A stretch of 64,000 bases of DNA, from the NCBI RefSeq assembly GCF_900106515.1, contig NZ_FNWF01000003.1, positions 1,302,001 to 1,366,000 of the forward strand, read 5' to 3'. The translations under genes and the position numbers were made by a program. Below, in pieces: positions 1-9,665 of this stretch. The notes beneath the pieces are model-generated. The model made no database searches. It was given only the letters and a program-made list of their open reading frames with translations, and had not been told where the DNA came from. The stretch's first letter is position 1. Each line of letters starts with the position of its first letter. Source of the stretch: Peptoniphilus lacydonensis. Lineage in GTDB: Bacteria; Bacillota; Clostridia; Tissierellales; Peptoniphilaceae.

Positions 1-1176
1 ATTTCTTATGCAGAAGAGGGATTTGCAGTGACGCCACAAATTGCGAAACTTTGGAAAGAAAATTGTGAAAAGTATAAAAGATTAAATAGAGATGAGTTTT
101 CTGAATTTTTTAAAACTTTTACAGTTGACGGAAATGCACCAAAAGCTGGAGAGATTTTTAGATCAAAGGATATGGCAAACACTTTAATAGAAATTGCAGA
201 CACTAGTGGCAAGTCCTTTTATAATGGAAGGCTTGCAGAAAAAATTTCTGATGAAGTGGAAAGGCTAGATGGCTTTTTAGATTTTAATGATTTAAAGAGC
301 TTTAATCCAAGTTATGTAAATCCTATTTCTACAAATTACAGAGGTATTGATATTTGGGAAATACCTCCCAATGGTCATGGGATTTCTGTTTTAATGGCTT
401 TAAATATTTTAAGTGAAATGGAACTTAAAGACAGAAGAGATCCTAATACAATTCATAATATTATTGAAGCTATAAAATTATCCCTTACTGATGCGAAAGC
501 TTATGTAGCAGACCCAAAAGATATGAAGATAAAAATTGAAGAACTTTTGTCAGATAATTATGCAAGAAAAAGAAGAGGTGAAATAAAAGACAATGCAATT
601 ATTCCAGAAGAATACGCAATAAAATCATCTGATACAGTTTATTTTGCAACAGCAGATAAATATGGAAATATGGTGTCCATGATTCAGTCAAATTATTCTG
701 GATTTGGTTCTGGTATTGTTGTGCCAAGTACAGGTATTGCCCTTAACAATAGAGTAGAAAATTTTTACTTTAAAGCTGGACTTGCAAATTCTTTGGAGGG
801 GGGTAAACTTCCTTACCACACAATTATTCCTGGTTTTATGACAAGAGATGAAGAAGCTCTTGGAGCTTTTGGGATAATGGGAGCTTTTATGCAGCCACAA
901 GCTCATGTTGAAGTTTTGACAAATATGATTGATTTTAATTTAAATCCACAAGCTGCTCTTGATGCACCTAGAATTATGTGGACTGGTGACAAGAAAATTG
1001 ATGTGGAGTGTGATTTTTATAGTGAAATAATTGAAGGACTTAAAAGTCATGGACATGATGTAAATGTTGTAAGTGATTTTAAGAATATGGGCCGTGGTCA
1101 AATTATTTTGAAGAAAGATGATGTTTACATTGGAGGGACTGAGAAGAGAACGGACTCCAATATTTTTGCTTATTAA
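1..1176 (+). CDS. Gamma-glutamyltransferase family protein, 5' truncated
   Basis: The reading frame is open from the first base, so about 391 C-terminal residues are visible and the start lies upstream. Ggt enzymes are N-terminal nucleophile hydrolases that self-cleave before a catalytic Thr and transfer or hydrolyse gamma-glutamyl groups, for example of glutathione. The candidate nucleophile is the Thr codon at 634-636 in DTVYFATAD. It is followed by GNMVSMIQS, the LNNRVENF substrate-site motif and [12 protein letters not shown], which resembles the YwrD-like branch rather than the TTH-type classical enzymes. Whether it is secreted cannot be told without the N-terminus. The family call is firm; the exact substrate is not. 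Confidence 0.85.
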   Translation: MSYAEEGFAVTPQIAKLWKENCEKYKRLNRDEFSEFFKTFTVDGNAPKAGEIFRSKDMANTLIEIADTSGKSFYNGRLAEKISDEVERLDGFLDFNDLKSFNPSYVNPISTNYRGIDIWEIPPNGHGISVLMALNILSEMELKDRRDPNTIHNIIEAIKLSLTDAKAYVADPKDMKIKIEELLSDNYARKRRGEIKDNAIIPEEYAIKSSDTVYFATADKYGNMVSMIQSNYSGFGSGIVVPSTGIALNNRVENFYFKAGLANSLEGGKLPYHTIIPGFMTRDEEALGAFGIMGAFMQPQAHVEVLTNMIDFNLNPQAALDAPRIMWTGDKKIDVECDFYSEIIEGLKSHGHDVNVVSDFKNMGRGQIILKKDDVYIGGTEKRTDSNIFAY

Positions 1177-1187
1177 AAGGTGAGTTA

Positions 1188-3179
1188 ATGAAATTTAAAA
1201 TTCATTCAGATTATAAACCAACAGGAGATCAGCCACAGGCTATTGATAAATTGACTGAGGGAATAAAAAAAGGCTACAAACACCAAAATCTTTTGGGTGT
1301 TACTGGTTCGGGAAAGACTTTCACAATGGCAAATGTAATAGAGAAGGTGCAAAAGCCAACTCTTGTAATTGCACACAATAAAACTCTTGCTTATCAACTT
1401 TGCTCAGAGTTAAAGGAATTTTTCCCAGAAAATGCAGTTGAATTTTTTGTGTCTTACTATGATTATTATCAACCAGAGGCTTATGTGCCAGGGACAGATA
1501 CATTTATAGAGAAGGATTCTTCTATTAATGATGAGATAGATAAACTTCGTCACTCTGCAACAATGTCTCTTTTTGAGAGAAAAGATGTAATAATTGTTGC
1601 ATCAGTTTCTTGCATATATGGGTTGGGAGATCCAATTGATTATGAAAGTCTTGCCATATCACTTAGACCGGGAATGATAAAAGATAGAAATGATGTAATG
1701 ACAAAACTTGTCGACATACAATATGTTAGAAATGATTATGAGTTTAAACGTGGAACTTTTAGAGTTCGTGGAGATATTTTGGAAATTTTCCCTGCATCTT
1801 CTTCTGAAAATTCCATTCGTGTTGAATTTTTTGGAGATGAAATAGATAGAATTAGCGAAGTAAATGCTCTCACAGGAGAAGTGGTAGCCTATTTGAATCA
1901 CGCCTTTATAACTCCTGCATCTCACTTTGCAACATCAGAGGAAAAAGTAAAAAGAGCAATTGTTACAATAGAGGAAGAACTAGAAGAAAGACTAAAAGTT
2001 TTAAAGGATCAAGAAAAACTTTTAGAAGCACAAAGACTTGAACAGAGAACAAGATATGATTTGGAGATGCTTTCTGAAATGGGATTTTGTTCTGGAATTG
2101 AAAATTATTCTAGACATTTATCAGGAAGGGAACCTGGCTCAAGACCTTATACTTTGATAGATTATTTTCCAAAGGATTTTCTCACTATTATAGATGAATC
2201 TCATCAAACAATTCCACAAATTAGAGGAATGTTTAATGGAGATAGATCTCGTAAACAAACTTTAGTGGATTATGGTTTTAGACTTCCTTCTGCTCTTGAT
2301 AACAGACCACTTAGATTTAATGAATTTGAAAATATGATGAATCAATGTGTCTATGTTTCTGCAACTCCTGGACCTTATGAACTTGAACATACTGAACAAG
2401 AAGTTGAACAAATTATTAGACCAACAGGTCTTCTTGATCCAATTATTGAAGTTCGACCAATAAAAAATCAAATTGATGATATTGTGAATGAGATTGACAG
2501 TGCAATTGAAAGAAGTGAAAGAGTTTTAATAACGACTTTAACAAAAAAAATGTCAGAAGATTTGTCAAGACATTTAAAAGAAATTGGGTATAAAGTAACC
2601 TACATGCACTCTGATGTCGATACACTTGAGAGAATGCAAATAATAAGAGATTTGCGTCTTGGAAAAGTTGACGTGTTAGTTGGGATAAATCTTTTGAGAG
2701 AAGGATTGGACTTGCCAGAAGTTTCACGAGTTTGTATACTCGATGCGGATAAGGAAGGTTTTTTGCGTTCAGTTACATCTCTTATTCAGACGGCAGGGCG
2801 TGCTGCAAGAAATGCTGATGGAAAGGTTATAATGTATGCAGATACAATTACACCTTCTATGCGAGTGACAATTGATGAAACTTCTAGAAGGAGAAAAATT
2901 CAAGAAGATTACAATAAAGAAAATAACATCACACCGAAAACTATTGTGAAAAGTGTGCGTGATGTTATAAATACTGCAATTGCAGCAGAAGATGAAACAT
3001 TATTTGAGAGTGCAAAAGATGAAGAAACTGAATTTACAAGAGATGAAATTATGGAAATGATTGATGCTTTAAAACCTGAAATGTATAGGGCGGCAGAGGA
3101 ACTTGATTTTGAAAAGGCTGCTGAAATTAGAGATAAAATCAAAGAATTAAAAGAGAAGAAAAAGGACGCCATCCTTTAA
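1188..3179 (+). CDS. uvrB: Excinuclease ABC subunit B (UvrB)
   Basis: This is the DNA-damage recognition helicase of nucleotide excision repair. It takes lesions from UvrA and positions UvrC. Its 663 residues match the usual length. Visible are Walker A GVTGSGKT (residues 37-44), the aromatic beta-hairpin [10 protein letters not shown] (about 90-99) that clamps DNA, helicase motifs such as DESHQT and QTAGRAARN, and a C-terminal UVR motif ([15 protein letters not shown]) that contacts UvrC. The ATG follows AAGGTGAG. uvrA starts a few bases after its stop, so the two are co-transcribed. No SOS operator is evident just upstream because the preceding gene is 11 nt away. Confidence 0.98.
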   Translation: MKFKIHSDYKPTGDQPQAIDKLTEGIKKGYKHQNLLGVTGSGKTFTMANVIEKVQKPTLVIAHNKTLAYQLCSELKEFFPENAVEFFVSYYDYYQPEAYVPGTDTFIEKDSSINDEIDKLRHSATMSLFERKDVIIVASVSCIYGLGDPIDYESLAISLRPGMIKDRNDVMTKLVDIQYVRNDYEFKRGTFRVRGDILEIFPASSSENSIRVEFFGDEIDRISEVNALTGEVVAYLNHAFITPASHFATSEEKVKRAIVTIEEELEERLKVLKDQEKLLEAQRLEQRTRYDLEMLSEMGFCSGIENYSRHLSGREPGSRPYTLIDYFPKDFLTIIDESHQTIPQIRGMFNGDRSRKQTLVDYGFRLPSALDNRPLRFNEFENMMNQCVYVSATPGPYELEHTEQEVEQIIRPTGLLDPIIEVRPIKNQIDDIVNEIDSAIERSERVLITTLTKKMSEDLSRHLKEIGYKVTYMHSDVDTLERMQIIRDLRLGKVDVLVGINLLREGLDLPEVSRVCILDADKEGFLRSVTSLIQTAGRAARNADGKVIMYADTITPSMRVTIDETSRRRKIQEDYNKENNITPKTIVKSVRDVINTAIAAEDETLFESAKDEETEFTRDEIMEMIDALKPEMYRAAEELDFEKAAEIRDKIKELKEKKKDAIL

Positions 3180-3191
3180 GAGGTGTTATTA

Positions 3192-6008
3192 TTGAAAGAT
3201 GAAATAATAGTAAAGGGAGCAAGAGTCAACAATTTAAAAAATGTTGACTTAAATATTCCACGAAATAAATTTGTAGTTTTCACTGGACTTTCTGGATCTG
3301 GGAAGTCATCTCTTGCCTTTGACACAATTTATGCTGAAGGCCAAAGAAGATATGTAGAGAGTCTTTCCTCTTATGCAAGACAATTTTTGGGGCAGATGGA
3401 TAAACCTGAAGTTGATTATATTGAAGGCATGAGCCCATCTATATCTATTGATCAAAAGACCACATCAAAAAATCCAAGGTCAACTGTGGGGACAGTTACA
3501 GAAATTTACGATTATCTAAGGCTTTTGTATGCAAGAGTGGGTCATGCTTATTGCCCTGAGTGTGGAAGGGAAATCTCGTCATATACAATTGATCAAATGG
3601 TGGATGAAATTATGAAATTAGAAGAGAGGACTAAAATCCAAATTTTATCCCCAATTGTAAGACATAGAAAAGGTCAACACAAAAAAGTTTTTGAGAAGGT
3701 AAAAAAAGAAGGATTTTTGAGGGTAATTGTTGATGGAGAAATGCACGACATTTCCGATGAAATAGAGCTGGATAAAAATAAAAATCACGATATAGATGTT
3801 GTAGTTGATAGAATTATTGTAAAGGAAAAGATTGAATCTAGACTTGCAGATTCTCTTGAAATTGCAACTAATTTAAGTGATGGAATTGCTAAGATAAATG
3901 TAATTGATGGTGAAGATTTAATTTTTTCAACGAAGTTTGCCTGCCCCCATTGCAATATTATAATAGAAGAAGTTACGCCAAGATCTTTTTCATTTAACTC
4001 TCCTATGGGTGCTTGTGAAGAATGTAAAGGTCTTGGATTTTCTAAAGAAGTTTCAAAGGATTTAGTTATTCCTAATAAAGAACTTTCTATTGATGAAGGT
4101 GCTATTGCCTGCTATTCAAACTCAAAGGGAACTTATTATTATGAAATAATTTCTGAAATTGCGAAAAAGTTTAAGTTTAGTACGAAAGAGCCAATAAAAA
4201 ATGCACCAAAGGAATTTATGGATGCGATTTTTAATGGTTACAAGGGAAATTTATCTTTTTCTTTTAACTCTTATTTTTCTGGAGAAAAAAAATATTCTGG
4301 TGGGTTCGAAGGGATTTTAAAAAACTTGAAGAGAAGATACACTGAATCGAGTTCAGATAGAATGTTGGATAAGATTGATGAGTTTATGGAAGAAGTTCCA
4401 TGTCCAAAATGTCATGGAAGTAGATTAAAAGATTCTTCACTTGCTATAAGAGTTGGAGGACTAAATATTTTTGAACTGACAGAACTTTCAATTGACAAAT
4501 GTTTAGAATTTTTTCAAAATTTAAAATTTACTAAAAATGAAATGATTATAGCAGAAGAACTTTTAAAAGAAATAAAGTCAAGATTAGAATTTTTAGTAAA
4601 TGTTGGCCTTGAATATCTTTCTCTTTCCAGGATGGCAGGGACTTTATCTGGCGGAGAAGCACAGAGAATTAGGCTTGCAACTCAAATAGGATCACAACTT
4701 GTAGGTGTAATTTATGTATTAGATGAACCAAGCATTGGACTTCACCAAAGGGACAATGCAAAACTTTTAGAGTCTTTAAGAAATTTAACAGATATAGGAA
4801 ATACTTTAATTGTAGTTGAACACGATGAAGACACAATGTTTGCTGCTGATGAAATTGTTGATATTGGACCACTTGCAGGAGTTAATGGCGGAAGAATTGT
4901 TGCACAAGGTACTGCTGAAGAAATTATGGAAATAGGAGAATCCATAACTGGAGCTTATTTGAGTGGCAGGAAAAAAATTGAAGTTCCCAAAGAGAGAAGA
5001 AAATCCAACGGGAACTCGATAAAAGTTATTGGTGCAAGTGAACATAATTTGAAAAATATTGATGTGGAATTCCCTTTGGGAGAATTTATTTGTGTAACTG
5101 GAGTTTCTGGTTCTGGCAAGTCATCTCTTGTAAATGAAATTTTGTACAAGAGTTTGGCGCAAAAGATAAATAAATCGAGAATAAAACCGGGAAAGCACAA
5201 AAAAGTTGAAGGACTTGAAAATATTGACAAAGTAGTTGATATAGATCAGTCGCCAATAGGCAGGACGCCAAGGTCAAATCCAGCAACATACACTGGAGCT
5301 TTTGATATAATAAGAGATATTTTTGCAAATACAAATGAGGCAAAAATGCGTGGATATAAAAAGGGAAGATTTTCTTTTAACGTAAAAGGTGGAAGATGCG
5401 AAGCTTGCAAGGGCGATGGAATTTTAAAAGTTGAGATGCACTTTCTATCTGATGTTTATGTACCATGCGAAGTTTGCCATGGGAAGAGGTACAATCGTGA
5501 AACTCTTGAAGTGAAATACAAGGGCAAAAATATTTACGATGTGCTTGATATGACAGTTGAAGAGGCAATTCAATTTTTTGAAAATCACGAGAGAGTCTTA
5601 AGAAAACTTGAAACTTTAAGGGACGTAGGTTTATCTTATATTAAACTTGGACAAAGCTCTACTCTTTTGTCAGGAGGAGAGGCACAGAGAATTAAACTTG
5701 CCACAGAACTTTCGAAAAGAGCGACAGGTAGAACTCTATATATTTTAGATGAACCAACAACAGGTCTTCACTCTGAAGATGTGAATAAACTTATAAAAGT
5801 TCTGCAAGAACTTGTAGATCGTGGAAACACTGTAATCACGATTGAACATAATTTAGATGTGATAAAATGTGCTGATCACATAATAGATCTTGGACCTGAA
5901 GGTGGAGAAGGTGGAGGAGAAGTTCTTTTCACTGGAACACCTGAAGAGATTGTAAAGTGCAAAAGTTCATACACAGGTGAATTTTTAAAGGATAAATTGG
6001 AGGATTGA
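3192..6008 (+). CDS. uvrA: Excinuclease ABC subunit A (UvrA)
   Basis: The DNA-binding ABC-type ATPase of nucleotide excision repair forms a dimer that loads UvrB. I place the start at TTG (3192), 6 nt after AGAGGTG. The in-frame GTG at 3183 is part of that ribosome binding site. From TTG the protein is 938 aa. It carries two ABC modules, with Walker A GLSGSGKS near residue 32 and GVSGSGKS in the second half, two LSGGEAQRI signatures and [16 protein letters not shown]. It also has zinc-binding Cys pairs CPECG, CPHC, CEEC, CEAC and CEVC. The stop overlaps the Shine-Dalgarno region of the next gene, indicating coupling. Confidence 0.97.
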   Translation: MKDEIIVKGARVNNLKNVDLNIPRNKFVVFTGLSGSGKSSLAFDTIYAEGQRRYVESLSSYARQFLGQMDKPEVDYIEGMSPSISIDQKTTSKNPRSTVGTVTEIYDYLRLLYARVGHAYCPECGREISSYTIDQMVDEIMKLEERTKIQILSPIVRHRKGQHKKVFEKVKKEGFLRVIVDGEMHDISDEIELDKNKNHDIDVVVDRIIVKEKIESRLADSLEIATNLSDGIAKINVIDGEDLIFSTKFACPHCNIIIEEVTPRSFSFNSPMGACEECKGLGFSKEVSKDLVIPNKELSIDEGAIACYSNSKGTYYYEIISEIAKKFKFSTKEPIKNAPKEFMDAIFNGYKGNLSFSFNSYFSGEKKYSGGFEGILKNLKRRYTESSSDRMLDKIDEFMEEVPCPKCHGSRLKDSSLAIRVGGLNIFELTELSIDKCLEFFQNLKFTKNEMIIAEELLKEIKSRLEFLVNVGLEYLSLSRMAGTLSGGEAQRIRLATQIGSQLVGVIYVLDEPSIGLHQRDNAKLLESLRNLTDIGNTLIVVEHDEDTMFAADEIVDIGPLAGVNGGRIVAQGTAEEIMEIGESITGAYLSGRKKIEVPKERRKSNGNSIKVIGASEHNLKNIDVEFPLGEFICVTGVSGSGKSSLVNEILYKSLAQKINKSRIKPGKHKKVEGLENIDKVVDIDQSPIGRTPRSNPATYTGAFDIIRDIFANTNEAKMRGYKKGRFSFNVKGGRCEACKGDGILKVEMHFLSDVYVPCEVCHGKRYNRETLEVKYKGKNIYDVLDMTVEEAIQFFENHERVLRKLETLRDVGLSYIKLGQSSTLLSGGEAQRIKLATELSKRATGRTLYILDEPTTGLHSEDVNKLIKVLQELVDRGNTVITIEHNLDVIKCADHIIDLGPEGGEGGGEVLFTGTPEEIVKCKSSYTGEFLKDKLED

Positions 6009-6009
6009 T

Positions 6010-6804
6010 TTGAATAAAATAAAAAAGTTAAGTATTTTTATTTTGTCTTTAAGCCTTTTGTCAAATTTTGTTTTTGCAGAGGGCTTTGTGAGAGAAAATA
6101 ATTTTATGAATAAAACTGGTACAGAGAAAAGAGATGAACTAAAGAGATGGCAGGCACAAATGAATTTGCCTGTCACTGGAAATTTAAATGACAAAACCAA
6201 GAAGGCTTTATATACAGAAAATTATGAAGCTTATGACATGGTTGTTAATCCTCCAACAAAGGGAAAATGGATTGTGATAAATAAATCGAGAAGAACCCTT
6301 ACGATGTATAAAGGAGAAAATTCAATTGGCAAATATCCTGTAACACTTGGTACAAGTGAAACACCAACTCCATCAGCAAAGGGTAAAATTCAAAATAAAC
6401 GCAAGAATCCAGCTTGGGGAGGAATGAATGGAAAATATACTCCAATCGCAGCTGATGATCCCAACAATCCCCTTGGAGAAAGGTGGATGGGATTAAGTAT
6501 AATAGGATCAAATGGATATGGAATTCATGGAAATATTAAACCTCATCAGATTGGAGGTTATTATTCAAATGGATGTATAAGAATGTTTAATTATGATATT
6601 GAAAATCATGTTTTTCCAAATATTCCTGTGGGCGCACCAGTTTGGCTTGGAACAGATGCTGAACTTGAAAGCTGGGGAGTGTATCAGTATTCTAGAGAAA
6701 AGAAAGTGGATAAAAAAGAACAAATACAAAATCAAAAACCAGTAGAAAAAAGTCCAAATGAAATTATAGAAAATACTCCTTCAGAAGATCTTTTGGAATT
6801 TTAG
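6010..6804 (+). CDS. Secreted L,D-transpeptidase (YkuD domain)
   Basis: A 264-aa exported cell-wall enzyme. The TTG start is 6 nt after GGAGG at the end of uvrA. Residues 1-23 form a signal peptide (KIKKLSIFILSLSLLSNFVF, then AEG). Residues about 35-65 look like a short peptidoglycan-binding-1 repeat (QMNLPVTGNLNDKTKKAL). The YkuD domain follows, with the catalytic segment GIHGN and SNGCIRM, Cys189 being the predicted nucleophile. The C-terminal 40 residues are Lys/Glu/Gln-rich and look disordered. L,D-transpeptidases make 3-3 crosslinks or attach proteins to peptidoglycan. Sitting directly behind uvrBA is probably positional rather than functional. Confidence 0.92.
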   Translation: MNKIKKLSIFILSLSLLSNFVFAEGFVRENNFMNKTGTEKRDELKRWQAQMNLPVTGNLNDKTKKALYTENYEAYDMVVNPPTKGKWIVINKSRRTLTMYKGENSIGKYPVTLGTSETPTPSAKGKIQNKRKNPAWGGMNGKYTPIAADDPNNPLGERWMGLSIIGSNGYGIHGNIKPHQIGGYYSNGCIRMFNYDIENHVFPNIPVGAPVWLGTDAELESWGVYQYSREKKVDKKEQIQNQKPVEKSPNEIIENTPSEDLLEF

Positions 6805-6825
6805 CTAAATAGGTTAAAGGAAAGA

Positions 6826-6854
6826 TTGAAAATTACAATATTTTAAGGTATAAT
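6826..6854 (+). promoter_or_regulatory. Sigma-A-type promoter for the amino-acid ABC transporter
   Basis: TTGAAA (6826-6831), a 17-nt spacer, then TATAAT (6849-6854). It lies about 60 nt ahead of the substrate-binding protein ATG. Confidence 0.8.
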
Positions 6855-6912
6855 AATTTTTAAAATTAAGTGCGACTTTAAAATATTTATCAAAGAGAAA
6901 GAGGAGAAAAAT

Positions 6913-7767
6913 ATGAAAAAGAAATTTTTTAATATTGCAATTGTAGCAATGGCAGCTTTGTTTTTATTTGGCTGTGGCAAAAAAGAAGACACTAAAAATG
7001 AAAATAAGGAAGCAGTAAAAATTGAAATAAAAACTACTGGACCAACAATTGATGCAATAAAAGAAAAGGGAAAGATAGTTCTTGGAACGTCAGCAGATTT
7101 TCCACCAATGGAATGGGTTTCTTTCCAAAGTGGTAAGGAAGAATATGCAGGAGTGGACATTGCACTTGCCGAAGCTGTTGCCGATTCACTTGGAGTTGAT
7201 CTTGAAGTAAAGAATATGGCATTTGAAGGACTTATTTCTTCACTTAATGCAGGTGATGTTGATTTCGTACTTGCAGGAATGGAAGCTGATGAAGAAAGAA
7301 AAGAACAAGTTAACTTTGCAGAACCTTATTATTCAGGAGAACAAGTTTTACTTGTGACAGAAGAAAATAAAGATAAATACAAAAGTATTGATGATCTTGA
7401 GGGAAAAATTGTAGGGACACAACTTGGAACTGTTCAACATAAATTTGCAACAGAAAAATTTGGAGATAATTGCAAGGGATTTGACTTAAATAATGTAATT
7501 ATCGAACAACTAAAAAACAAGTCAATTGATGTAGCATTTTTATCAGAACTTCCTGCAAAACAATTTGCATCAATTACTGACGGACTAGTAATTATAGAAG
7601 ATATTGGAGTGCCTAAGGAAAAAGGTTTTTCAGCAGCTGTTAAGAAAGGAAATGATGATTTAACTGATGCAATATCAGAAGTAGTTAAAGGATTAAAAGA
7701 TTCGGGTCAGGTAGAAAAGTGGCTTGATGAGTATATTGAATTGTCTAATAAAGAAGCAGCGAAATAA
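6913..7767 (+). CDS. Amino-acid ABC transporter substrate-binding lipoprotein
   Basis: A 284-aa family 3 periplasmic-type binding protein, tethered to the membrane as a lipoprotein in Gram-positives. The signal peptide ends in a lipobox LFGC with Cys21 as the lipidated residue, followed by a Lys/Glu-rich linker. The mature domain begins near IKEKGKIVLGTSADFPPMEW and contains GVDIALAEAVADSLGV and FAEPYYSGEQ, typical of polar amino-acid binders of the His/Gln/Arg type. A strong Shine-Dalgarno (AGAGGAG) precedes the ATG. A hairpin with a U-run separates it from the permease, so the binding protein may be made in excess. The exact amino acid cannot be read from sequence. Confidence 0.94.
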   Translation: MKKKFFNIAIVAMAALFLFGCGKKEDTKNENKEAVKIEIKTTGPTIDAIKEKGKIVLGTSADFPPMEWVSFQSGKEEYAGVDIALAEAVADSLGVDLEVKNMAFEGLISSLNAGDVDFVLAGMEADEERKEQVNFAEPYYSGEQVLLVTEENKDKYKSIDDLEGKIVGTQLGTVQHKFATEKFGDNCKGFDLNNVIIEQLKNKSIDVAFLSELPAKQFASITDGLVIIEDIGVPKEKGFSAAVKKGNDDLTDAISEVVKGLKDSGQVEKWLDEYIELSNKEAAK

Positions 7768-7778
7768 ATTAATTAAAT

Positions 7779-7807
7779 ATTCCCTACATGATGTGGGGAA
7801 TTTTTTA
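7779..7807 (+). terminator. Intercistronic hairpin with U-tract
   Basis: A 10-bp stem (ATTCCCTACA with TGTGGGGAAT, one G-U pair) closed by TGA and followed by TTTTTT. It lies between the binding protein and the permease, so it probably acts as a leaky terminator or 3'-end stabiliser. Confidence 0.75.
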
Positions 7808-7824
7808 TTTTAGAGGAGAATAAA

Positions 7825-8502
7825 ATGAGTTTTTTAACATCGCAAATTAATTTTTTACAGAGATATTTTCCCGCATATATAAATGGAGCGATAACTACGA
7901 TTGAGCTTTCTATTGTCGGAGTTCTACTTGGTTTTACTCTTGGAGTTTTACTTGCTCTAATGAAAATATCAAAGTCAAAAATTTTAAATATTATAGCAAG
8001 TATTTATATAGAAATAGTCAGAGGCACGCCAATGCTTGTCCAAATAATGATAGTTTATTTTGGACTAAAAAAAGTAATACCAGAACAGTTTACAATTTTA
8101 ACTGCTCCAATGTTTTTGTGTTCTTTGTCAATAAGTTTAAACTCTGCGGCATATATTGCAGAAATTATTAGATCAGGAATAAGTTCAATAGACAAAGGGC
8201 AAATGGAAGCAGCAAGATCTCTTGGACTCAATCACAAACAAGCTATGAAGAAAGTAATACTTCCACAAGCAATAAAAAATATTTTGCCAGCACTTGTAAA
8301 TGAATTTATAACGCTTATAAAAGAATCTTCAATCACATACACAGTTGGAGTTGGTGAGCTTATGTATGCAGGAAAAAGTATATCTTCTGGAATATACGAA
8401 CCAGTGAGACCTTTTATATATACAGCTCTTGTTTACTTTATAATGACATTTAGTCTTTCAAAGGCGATGGGACGTTTGGAAAGGAGACTTGCAAATGATT
8501 AA
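7825..8502 (+). CDS. Amino-acid ABC transporter permease (HisM/GlnP family)
   Basis: A 225-aa integral membrane permease of a polar amino-acid importer, with about five transmembrane helices. The EAA loop that docks the ATPase is visible as [22 protein letters not shown]. The N-terminal part ([20 protein letters not shown]) matches the His/Glu/Gln/Arg permease family. The ATG is preceded by AGAGGAG. Its 3' end overlaps the ATPase gene by 8 nt, so the two are translationally coupled. A homodimer is likely because only one permease gene is present. Confidence 0.95.
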   Translation: MSFLTSQINFLQRYFPAYINGAITTIELSIVGVLLGFTLGVLLALMKISKSKILNIIASIYIEIVRGTPMLVQIMIVYFGLKKVIPEQFTILTAPMFLCSLSISLNSAAYIAEIIRSGISSIDKGQMEAARSLGLNHKQAMKKVILPQAIKNILPALVNEFITLIKESSITYTVGVGELMYAGKSISSGIYEPVRPFIYTALVYFIMTFSLSKAMGRLERRLAND

Positions 8503-9217
8503 GGTAGAAAATTTGACGAAATCCTTTGGAGAATTAGAAGTTTTAAAGGGAATAGATGAAATTATAAAAGATGGAGAAGTTGTAGTAGTAATTGGACCAT
8601 CTGGTTCTGGAAAATCGACTTTCCTTCGCTGCTTAAATCTTTTGGAAGAACCTACTAATGGAAAAATTTTTGTGGATGATGAAGAGATTACGTCAAGAGG
8701 AACTGACATAAATAAAGTTCGAGAAGATATGGGAATGGTATTTCAATCCTTTAATCTTTTTAACAATTTAAATATTATTGATAACATAACACTTGCACCT
8801 ACTCTTGTAAAAAATATGGATAAAAGTGAATCAGAAAAAAAAGCGATGGAACTTTTAGAAAGAGTAGGGCTCCCAGATAAAAGAGATGTTTATCCAAGTT
8901 CGCTATCAGGAGGGCAAAAGCAAAGAATTGCAATTGCAAGAGCTCTTGCCATGAATCCAAAGGTTATGCTATTTGACGAACCAACATCAGCCCTTGATCC
9001 AGAAATGGTTGGTGAAGTTTTAGATATTATGAAAGATCTTGCAAAAGAAGGAATGACAATGGTAGTTGTAACTCACGAGATGGGTTTTGCTAAAGAAGTT
9101 GGAGATAGAATACTTTTTATGGACGGAGGATATATTATTGAAGAGGGAACTCCAGAAGAAGTTTTTGGAAATCCAAAAAATGAAAGAACCCAAAATTTCT
9201 TGGCAAAAGTACTTTAA
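8495..9217 (+). CDS. Amino-acid ABC transporter ATP-binding protein
   Basis: A 240-aa ATPase that drives the importer encoded by the two preceding genes. It has Walker [11 protein letters not shown]-loop FQSFNLF, signature LSGGQKQR, Walker [13 protein letters not shown] and switch His in [10 protein letters not shown], all in the GlnQ/HisP arrangement. The ATG at 8495 is chosen over the in-frame TTG at 8489 because AAGGAG lies 8 nt before the ATG but only 2 nt before the TTG. A clear terminator follows. Confidence 0.96.
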   Translation: MIKVENLTKSFGELEVLKGIDEIIKDGEVVVVIGPSGSGKSTFLRCLNLLEEPTNGKIFVDDEEITSRGTDINKVREDMGMVFQSFNLFNNLNIIDNITLAPTLVKNMDKSESEKKAMELLERVGLPDKRDVYPSSLSGGQKQRIAIARALAMNPKVMLFDEPTSALDPEMVGEVLDIMKDLAKEGMTMVVVTHEMGFAKEVGDRILFMDGGYIIEEGTPEEVFGNPKNERTQNFLAKVL

Positions 9218-9233
9218 AAAATAAATTTAAACT

Positions 9234-9263
9234 AATGACTTGGGAAACTAAGTCATTTTTTAT
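9234..9263 (+). terminator. Rho-independent terminator after the ABC transporter
   Basis: A perfect 8-bp stem AATGACTT/AAGTCATT with an 8-nt loop, followed by a T-rich run. It ends the transporter operon. Confidence 0.88.
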
Positions 9264-9372
9264 TTGGAAGATTTTAAATTATTAATGTGAAATAAATTTT
9301 TGAGAATATATAGAAAAAAGTAAATGATTAAAATACATTGTAAAAATTCATTTGTTTATCAAAATATAGTAC

Positions 9373-9400
9373 AATTTTATTATCAAAGCATAATAAAATT
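9373..9400. repeat. Perfect 11-bp inverted repeat upstream of hutH
   Basis: AATTTTATTAT and ATAATAAAATT flank the 6-nt loop CAAAGC. It lies about 100 nt upstream of the -35 of the hutH promoter, so it is better placed as a protein-binding site than as a terminator. Its function is unknown, and AT-rich context raises the chance of coincidence. Confidence 0.45.
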
Positions 9401-9496
9401 AGTTTTAAGGCAAAATATAAAAGAATAAATTAACAAAAAAAACAGTTAAAATATTGTATTTTTTTGTATAATATAGTTTTATTTCTGATAAAATTA

Positions 9497-9525
9497 TTGA
9501 CATTGATATATATTTAGAATAAAAT
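9497..9525 (+). promoter_or_regulatory. Consensus promoter for the histidine-degradation operon
   Basis: TTGACA (9497-9502), a 17-nt spacer and TAAAAT (9520-9525). Transcription would begin near 9532, giving an untranslated leader of about 130 nt before hutH. Confidence 0.8.
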
Positions 9526-9541
9526 CAAGTTAGAAAACATT

Positions 9542-9566
9542 TGCAAAATATATAAAAATTTTTGCA
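9542..9566. repeat. Inverted repeat near the hutH transcription start
   Basis: TGCAAAA and TTTTGCA are separated by 11 nt, just downstream of the predicted start of transcription. The position suits an operator. A second AT-rich inverted repeat (TTAAAAT/ATTTTAA) occurs at 9602-9621. Confidence 0.35.
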
Positions 9567-9665
9567 CTTGTTAGAATATTAAATTTGTCAAGAACTGCTT
9601 GTTAAAATATATTAATTTTAACTTAAACAGTTAATGAATTTATTAAAAAGAAAGGAAGTACAATT

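Larger units (their letters stand above)
9264..9665. other. AT-rich intergenic region upstream of hutH
   Basis: About 400 nt without a convincing ORF. It holds a perfect 11-bp inverted repeat, a possible weak -10 (TATAAT at 9467-9472), a consensus promoter, and a leader of about 130 nt with two further inverted repeats, before the hutH ribosome binding site. No tRNA or known riboswitch was recognised. Confidence 0.6.

Noticed and set aside
1-27. GTG at 28 as the start of the gamma-glutamyltransferase
   Set aside because: The frame is open to the window edge and the residues before it (ISYAEEGFA) belong to the conserved family sequence, so the gene is truncated, not short.
3183-3191. GTG start for uvrA
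   Set aside because: The GTG is part of the AGAGGTG ribosome binding site; TTG 6 nt further on gives the family N-terminus.
9264-9500. tRNA or small RNA gene upstream of hutH
   Set aside because: The sequence is very AT-rich with no cloverleaf, no GC-rich stem and no conserved tRNA boxes.
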